Assembly: GCF_009192765.1 (NCBI RefSeq)
Contig: NZ_VOHQ01000019.1
Coordinates: 21,562-85,561 of the forward strand
Origin: Agriterribacter humi
GTDB taxonomy: Bacteria > Bacteroidota > Bacteroidia > Chitinophagales > Chitinophagaceae
DNA length: 64,000 nucleotides
Reading direction: 5' to 3'
Shown: positions 61,914 through 64,000 of the stretch, in pieces
How positions within the stretch are numbered: position 1 is the stretch's first letter
Layout of the letters: every line of letters begins with the position of its first letter
Position numbers and translations under genes: made by a program
Notes under the pieces: generated by a model
What the model was told of the DNA's origin: nothing
The model's input: the letters and a program-made list of their open reading frames with translations, nothing else
Databases searched by the model: none

Positions 61914-64000
61914 CTACTGTGTTACCAGTGGTATTATAATTCTTTTATCGTCTAAAATACATTCTACAAAGTATTCGCCTTTTGCATAAGCCGCCAGGTT
62001 AATATCATTTACGGTATTGATCATCGTGGCAAATAATATGCGCCTTCCTACACGGTCGTATACTGTAACTTTTATGGGTTTGGGAGGTAATTTGGAGAAG
62101 ATCAGTTTGGCCAGTCCGTGACCAGGATTAGGCGATAATTTAACCCTTATGTCACCTATATAAATGCGTCCGTCCGGCACAAAGAAATAGGGGTTAGATT
62201 CACCACTGCATCCTGTGCCGGTGCTCGTAACCATCACTTTATATTTGCCATAGCCTCTTGGTTTATATACTTTGCCTGTGGCTCCCGGAATCAATATTCC
62301 ATCCTTATACCATTGATAGGTATCCGCTGCAGAAGCTATCAGCACATTTCCTTCCTGCGTAATAACAGGCACAGGAAGATTGGCCATTGTTATGTAAACT
62401 TCATCATATACGTTTCCACCACAACCTGTTACTTCCACACTGTAGAGACCAGATGACATTGCATATATCGTTTGCGTAGTGGCGCCCGTATTCCAGAGGT
62501 ATTGCGCACCGGCATTGCCTGCATCAAGTTTTATACTATTACCAAAACAGATAGTGGTATCGTTGCCTAAGTTCACAACAGACGGTGCATTCATTAATGA
62601 AATCTCAACCTCATCTTCACCCACGCAGCCGTTATTGTTTACTGTAACACTATATACCCCGGCCGCATTCACTGTAATGGATTGTGAAGTGGCAGTTGTA
62701 TTCCATATATATGCAGCACCAGGATAACCGGCATTGAGCGTGATGCTGCTTCCTGCGCAAATGGTAGTATCATTTCCCAACGAAACCGGTAGTGTTGAAC
62801 TTATATTGACTTTTATTGATCCACTGCCGGTGCAGGTACCATTGTCTACTGTAACGGAGTAAGTGTCTGCATGGTCTGCGACAATGGTTCTTGTGGTTTC
62901 ACCCGTGCTCCATAAATAAGTGGCGCCAGGGCTGCCGGCATCTAATATAACAGTGTTGCCTGTACATATAGTGGTATCGTTGCCCAGGTTAACAGTAAGC
63001 CCAGGGGCTATCGTTACATTAATAGCATCTATTGCCTTACAACCGTCTTTGGTTACGGTAACAATATAGGTATCGCTAGTATTTACAGTAATGGTTCTTG
63101 TGGTTTCGCCGCCCGGAGCCCATTCGTAAGTGGCGCCCGGATGATCCCCTGCATCAAGCATAATGCTGCTTCCTGCACAAATAGTGGTATCATTACCCAG
63201 GTTAACGGGTATGCCCGTTCCGCTTACGATAACATCTTCTTCGTATGTTTTAACATTCCCGCTAACTGTTACTTTTAATGTTACATGATAAGAGCCTGGC
63301 TGCGTGTAATTGTGTGTCGGGTTCATAATAGCGAGGTCGGGAGTACCAGTTAAAATAGTACTGCCATCACCGAAATTCCACTCATAATTGCTGATGCTGC
63401 TGCAGGATGTGGTAGCATCGGTAAAGCTTACCACGATTGGGCTGCAAGAGCCGGTTTGTGTATATGTGAACTTAGGTTCAGCCGACGGTTTCGCATTAAT
63501 CAATATTGTATCACTGGAAGTACATCCATCTTTTGATACGGCTACCCAATATTTGCCTACACCGGAGATTAGGGTAGTTTGATTTTTTTCAGTAGCATAA
63601 ACGAATGGCATATAGGTACTGCCCCATTGGTATGTTGCACCTGTTACTCCTGCATCCAGCGTTGGGTTTCCATTAAGGCAAACTGCCTTATCAGGTCCCA
63701 GGTCCACGATGAGTGTAGTTGAGTTGATGTTAATGGTTTTAGAATCTGTGGCATCACAGCCATTGCGTGTTACAGTTACGGTGTAAGTACCTGCAGTGTT
63801 AACAGAAATGGTTCTGGTGGTCTGTCCGCCGGGCATCCAGCTATAAGTTGTGCCTGCACCGGGATCACCTGCGTCAAGGGTAATGCTGCTTCCTGCACAG
63901 ATGGCTGCATCAGCACCGAGGTTCACTGTTGGTGGTGTTGTTACGGTAATATCTTTAGAATCTGTGGCATCACAGCCATTGCGTGTTACAGTTACGGTGT
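61914..64000 (-). CDS. Large surface protein with Ig/SprB-like repeats, PKD domain and T9SS-style C-terminal domain (5' end outside window)
   Basis: The minus-strand frame is open to the right edge, so only the C-terminal ~695 residues are visible. Repeats of about 70-80 residues begin NLGNDTTICAGSSITLDAG and end with a TYSVTVTxDGC-like motif; six such starts are visible. A PKD domain lies between (SFTDATTSCSSISNYEWNFGDGST ... GSYHVTLKVTV). The last ~80 residues (KLSPNPGHGLAKLIF, KVTVYDRVGRRI, YAKGEYFVECILDDKRIIIPL) form a type IX secretion C-terminal sorting domain. It is probably secreted and attached to the cell surface, perhaps for adhesion or gliding. A strong terminator follows. Confidence 0.9.
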   Translation of the reverse strand, partial: TVTVTRNGCDATDSKDITVTTPPTVNLGADAAICAGSSITLDAGDPGAGTTYSWMPGGQTTRTISVNTAGTYTVTVTRNGCDATDSKTININSTTLIVDLGPDKAVCLNGNPTLDAGVTGATYQWGSTYMPFVYATEKNQTTLISGVGKYWVAVSKDGCTSSDTILINAKPSAEPKFTYTQTGSCSPIVVSFTDATTSCSSISNYEWNFGDGSTILTGTPDLAIMNPTHNYTQPGSYHVTLKVTVSGNVKTYEEDVIVSGTGIPVNLGNDTTICAGSSIMLDAGDHPGATYEWAPGGETTRTITVNTSDTYIVTVTKDGCKAIDAINVTIAPGLTVNLGNDTTICTGNTVILDAGSPGATYLWSTGETTRTIVADHADTYSVTVDNGTCTGSGSIKVNISSTLPVSLGNDTTICAGSSITLNAGYPGAAYIWNTTATSQSITVNAAGVYSVTVNNNGCVGEDEVEISLMNAPSVVNLGNDTTICFGNSIKLDAGNAGAQYLWNTGATTQTIYAMSSGLYSVEVTGCGGNVYDEVYITMANLPVPVITQEGNVLIASAADTYQWYKDGILIPGATGKVYKPRGYGKYKVMVTSTGTGCSGESNPYFFVPDGRIYIGDIRVKLSPNPGHGLAKLIFSKLPPKPIKVTVYDRVGRRILFATMINTVNDINLAAYAKGEYFVECILDDKRIIIPLVTQ

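Overview
The window comes from the chromosome of a member of the Bacteroidota, most probably the family Chitinophagaceae or a close relative. The evidence is a SusC/SusD outer-membrane pair at the left edge, a PKD/Ig-repeat surface protein with a type IX secretion-style C-terminal domain at the right edge, promoters of the Bacteroidota form TTTG-N18-TAnnTTTG, a BlaI/M56 pair fused to a TonB-type domain, and a very large TamB. No rRNA, tRNA or CRISPR array was recognised.

Layout. (1) 1-4.3 kb: susD (cut by the window edge) and susC on the minus strand. (2) 4.8-17 kb: an AT-rich defence/accessory island. It holds an XRE-like regulator, an MNT-HEPN fusion, a membrane-anchored winged-helix-like protein, a four-gene plus-strand operon (MazG-like NTP pyrophosphohydrolase, thymine-hypermodification/HMUDK-helical family protein, ThsB-like TIR, Nmad2 protein), a convergent type I Thoeris pair (thsA SIR2-SLOG and thsB TIR), a duplicated IS21-type right end with an istB remnant, an sce7726 nuclease-like gene, and a minus-strand operon of DUF6932 nucleotidyltransferase-like, XRE-ImmA/IrrE and beta-family proteins. 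(3) 17.2-25.8 kb: a decayed zone with broken DUF6717, XRE, IS110 transposase, radical-SAM, VOC and winged-helix genes and GC-rich palindromes. Embedded in it is an intact cassette of a secreted papain-like protease, a transmembrane TIR protein and a secreted paralogue of that protein's C-terminal domain, bracketed by roughly 100-bp direct repeats. A GH18 chitinase follows. (4) 25.8-64 kb: mostly housekeeping genes: TPR protein, gyrA, saccharopine-dehydrogenase-like protein, sirtuin, AIM24, prfC, M14 carboxypeptidase, gamma-glutamyltransferase, metallophosphoesterase, tamB, a lipid/dehydrogenase set, an M19 dipeptidase, ftsE, blaI/M56 fusion, an EF-G-like GTPase and the surface protein.

How the genes work together. 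The strongest functional theme is NAD- and nucleotide-centred immunity. Within about 13 kb there are three TIR-domain proteins and one SIR2-SLOG effector, beside enzymes of nucleotide or DNA-base modification families. In Thoeris the TIR protein makes a cyclic ADP-ribose isomer that binds the SLOG domain of ThsA and switches on its SIR2 NADase. The adjacent Nmad2/HMUDK/MazG/TIR operon has tightly overlapping genes and looks like a separate conflict system that I do not recognise as a named one. It is the best candidate here for something undescribed. The transmembrane TIR cassette at 19.4-21.4 kb is the second.

Limits: all family names come from reading motifs. No database search was run, and promoter and terminator calls are by eye.
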